Positions 6,134 to 6,866 of a stretch of 6,866 bases of DNA are shown here, piece by piece. Each line of letters begins with the position of its first letter. Within the stretch, counting starts at the first letter, position 1. The stretch spans positions 1 to 6,866 of the forward strand of contig JAEINM010000224.1 in assembly GCA_016342385.1 (NCBI GenBank), in the 5' to 3' direction. Source of the stretch: Spirochaetaceae bacterium (GTDB taxonomy: Bacteria; Spirochaetota; Spirochaetia; DSM-2461). The notes below the pieces were generated by a model, which was not told the DNA's origin, did no database searches, and worked only from the letters and a program-made list of their open reading frames with translations. The position numbers and the translations under genes are program-made.

Positions 6134-6634
6134 ATGCGAAAACAAATAGATATTGTTACAATAATGCCGGAGGTACTGGAAAAGCTGACTAAACTCGGTC
6201 TTCTACTGGGATCAGGAACAAATTGCAATCCCATGACCATAGGCTGGGGCAGTTACGGGATAATGTGGAATAAACCGGTCTTTACAATAATGATCAGACC
6301 TGTGCGCCACAGCTTTACCCTCCTGGAACAGCACGGAGAGTTTACGATCAACGTCCCTTCAGATGACATGAGAAAAGAGATTGGAATATGCGGTTCTCAA
6401 TCGGGAAGAGATACAGACAAACTGGCAGAATGCCGTTTTACAACAGAAAACAGTTCAACAATCTCCGTACCCGCTATCAAAGAATGCCCCATACACCTGG
6501 AATGCCGTATCATTTTCAAAAATGACGTCATAGCCGGATCTCTACCGAAAGAGGTTATTGATCTCTACTATCCCCATGCGGACCTTCACCGGTTCTACTA
6601 CGGCGAAATACTGGGAGCCTGGAGAGAAGAGTAG
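6134..6634 (+). CDS. Flavin reductase-like FMN-binding split-barrel protein
   Basis: A 166-residue soluble protein with the sequence order of the flavin reductase-like / flavoredoxin group: NCNPMTIGWGSYGIMWNKPVFTIMIRPVRHSFTLLEQHGEFTINVP (residues 30-75, split here only for reference), then ICGSQSGRDTDKLAEC (85-100) and a C-terminal YYGEILGAW. The N-P-M-T-I-G-W-G segment and the RPVRHS-F-T-L-L segment are where relatives bind FMN phosphate and ring. Such proteins either reduce flavin with NAD(P)H for a partner enzyme or carry electrons as FMN proteins; the sequence alone does not decide, and no partner oxygenase is adjacent. Length is normal for the family. It has its own ribosome site and is divergent from the hydrolase, sharing the palindrome-bearing gap. 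No convincing terminator follows, so some transcripts may run into the tRNA gene. Confidence 0.85.
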   Translation: MRKQIDIVTIMPEVLEKLTKLGLLLGSGTNCNPMTIGWGSYGIMWNKPVFTIMIRPVRHSFTLLEQHGEFTINVPSDDMRKEIGICGSQSGRDTDKLAECRFTTENSSTISVPAIKECPIHLECRIIFKNDVIAGSLPKEVIDLYYPHADLHRFYYGEILGAWREE

Positions 6635-6698
6635 ATTTTGTTTCGGTACTAATTGCCGGGACAATTCACTCAGAAACCGAAGAAGGTTGAAAGGAATA

Positions 6699-6727
6699 TT
6701 GACAGATGATGAGAATATCAGTATTCT
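6699..6727 (+). promoter_or_regulatory. Promoter of the tRNA-Leu gene
   Basis: A perfect TTGACA (6699-6704) is followed after exactly 17 nt by TATTCT (6722-6727, four of six matches to TATAAT). Transcription would start near 6734, about six bases before the mature tRNA 5' end, a normal leader for RNase P trimming. Confidence 0.65.
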
Positions 6728-6732
6728 CATCA
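6707..6732. repeat. Perfect 11-bp inverted repeat across the tRNA-Leu promoter
   Basis: TGATGAGAATA (6707-6717) and TATTCTCATCA (6722-6732) are exact inverted copies separated by TCAG. The repeat fills the promoter spacer and contains the whole proposed -10 box. It has no U tract after it, so it looks more like a protein-binding operator than a terminator for the upstream gene. Confidence 0.8.
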
Positions 6733-6739
6733 GAGTAAT

Positions 6740-6823
6740 GCCGGCGTGGTGAAATTGGTATACACGGTAGACTCAAAATCTACTGGTCGCAAGATCGTAT
6801 GGGTTCAAGTCCCATCGCCGGTA
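6740..6823 (+). tRNA. tRNA-Leu, anticodon CAA
   Basis: An 84-nt class II tRNA. Acceptor stem GCCGGCG (6740-6746) pairs with CGCCGGT (6816-6822), giving a G1-U72 wobble, with discriminator A at 6823. The D stem is GTG/CAC (6749-6751, 6763-6765) around a loop containing TTGG. The anticodon stem GTAGA/TCTAC (6767-6771, 6779-6783) holds loop CTCAAAA, so the anticodon is CAA (6774-6776), reading UUG. A long variable arm (6784-6798) has stem GGTC/GATC. The T stem ATGGG/CCCAT (6799-6803, 6811-6815) holds TTCAAGT. Long variable arm, A73 and anticodon agree on leucine. CCA is not encoded and must be added after transcription. Confidence 0.97.
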
Positions 6824-6831
6824 AAAAATTT

Positions 6832-6862
6832 AAGGAATAGCTTAATAGCTGTTCCTTTTTTT
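6832..6862 (+). terminator. Intrinsic terminator of the tRNA-Leu transcript
   Basis: AAGGAATAGCT (6832-6842) pairs with AGCTGTTCCTT (6847-6857), 11 pairs including one G-U, closing a TAAT loop, and a T run continues to 6862. It begins nine bases after the tRNA end and shows that the tRNA is the last gene of its unit. Confidence 0.9.
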
Positions 6863-6866
6863 ATTA

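Noticed and set aside
6641..6682. Possible terminator after the flavin reductase-like gene: TTCGGT (6642-6647) pairing with ACCGAA (6676-6681), with AATTG/CAATT inside.
   Set aside because: The outer stem is only 6 bp with a large asymmetric internal loop and there is no T run afterwards. It is too weak to call.
6740..6823. The G1-U72 wobble pair in the tRNA-Leu acceptor stem as an oddity.
   Set aside because: I believe GT pairs at this position occur in other bacterial leucine tRNAs. All other stems are intact, so there is no sign of a decayed gene.
6740..6866. tRNA-Leu 3' end as an integration (att) site for a mobile element.
   Set aside because: No duplicated tRNA end, integrase or phage gene is visible in the window, and the tRNA is followed at once by its own terminator.

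Overview
The window looks like chromosomal DNA of a diderm bacterium, most likely a free-living member of the Spirochaetes. The pointers are a LolA-type lipoprotein carrier (so an outer membrane is present), a UMP kinase of the archaeal/spirochaete type rather than the usual bacterial PyrH, a tRNA gene without an encoded CCA end, and moderate-to-low G+C. The phylum call is inference from protein family resemblance; no 16S or marker search was possible.

Layout. (1) Positions 1-3312, minus strand: a tightly packed operon read in the order lolA-like, rodZ-like, rimO, uvrD/pcrA-like (the last cut by the window edge). The junctions are a 3-nt gap, a 44-nt overlap and a 1-nt TAATG overlap, so translation is probably coupled along the message. 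A good sigma70-like promoter (TTGACA, 18 nt, TCTAAT) lies upstream of lolA. (2) Positions 3396-4091, plus strand: the archaeal-type UMP kinase, divergent from lolA, with a strong ribosome binding site. (3) Positions 4096-4142: a long hairpin between convergent genes, without a U tract and with a GTAG foot, which could be a terminator or a dispersed REP-like palindrome. It contains the stop codon of the next gene. (4) Positions 4130-6059, minus strand: a two-gene operon, a membrane-anchored alpha/beta hydrolase followed with a 17-nt overlap by a PflX-like radical SAM protein. (5) Positions 6060-6133: a short AT-rich divergent intergenic region with a 22-bp imperfect palindrome. (6) Positions 6134-6634, plus strand: a flavin reductase-like FMN-binding protein. 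(7) Positions 6699-6862: a tRNA-Leu(CAA) unit with its own promoter, a perfect 11-bp inverted repeat across that promoter, and a clear intrinsic terminator.

The lolA operon joins envelope functions (lipoprotein transport, MreB-linked cell shape) to ribosome modification and DNA repair. The other genes are metabolic or unassigned. I see no transposase, phage gene, CRISPR array, toxin-antitoxin pair or defence system. Coding density is high and no gap between genes exceeds about 110 bases. The most interesting signals are the regulatory-looking palindromes, the extra periplasmic region in RodZ, and the coupled hydrolase/radical SAM pair of unknown role.
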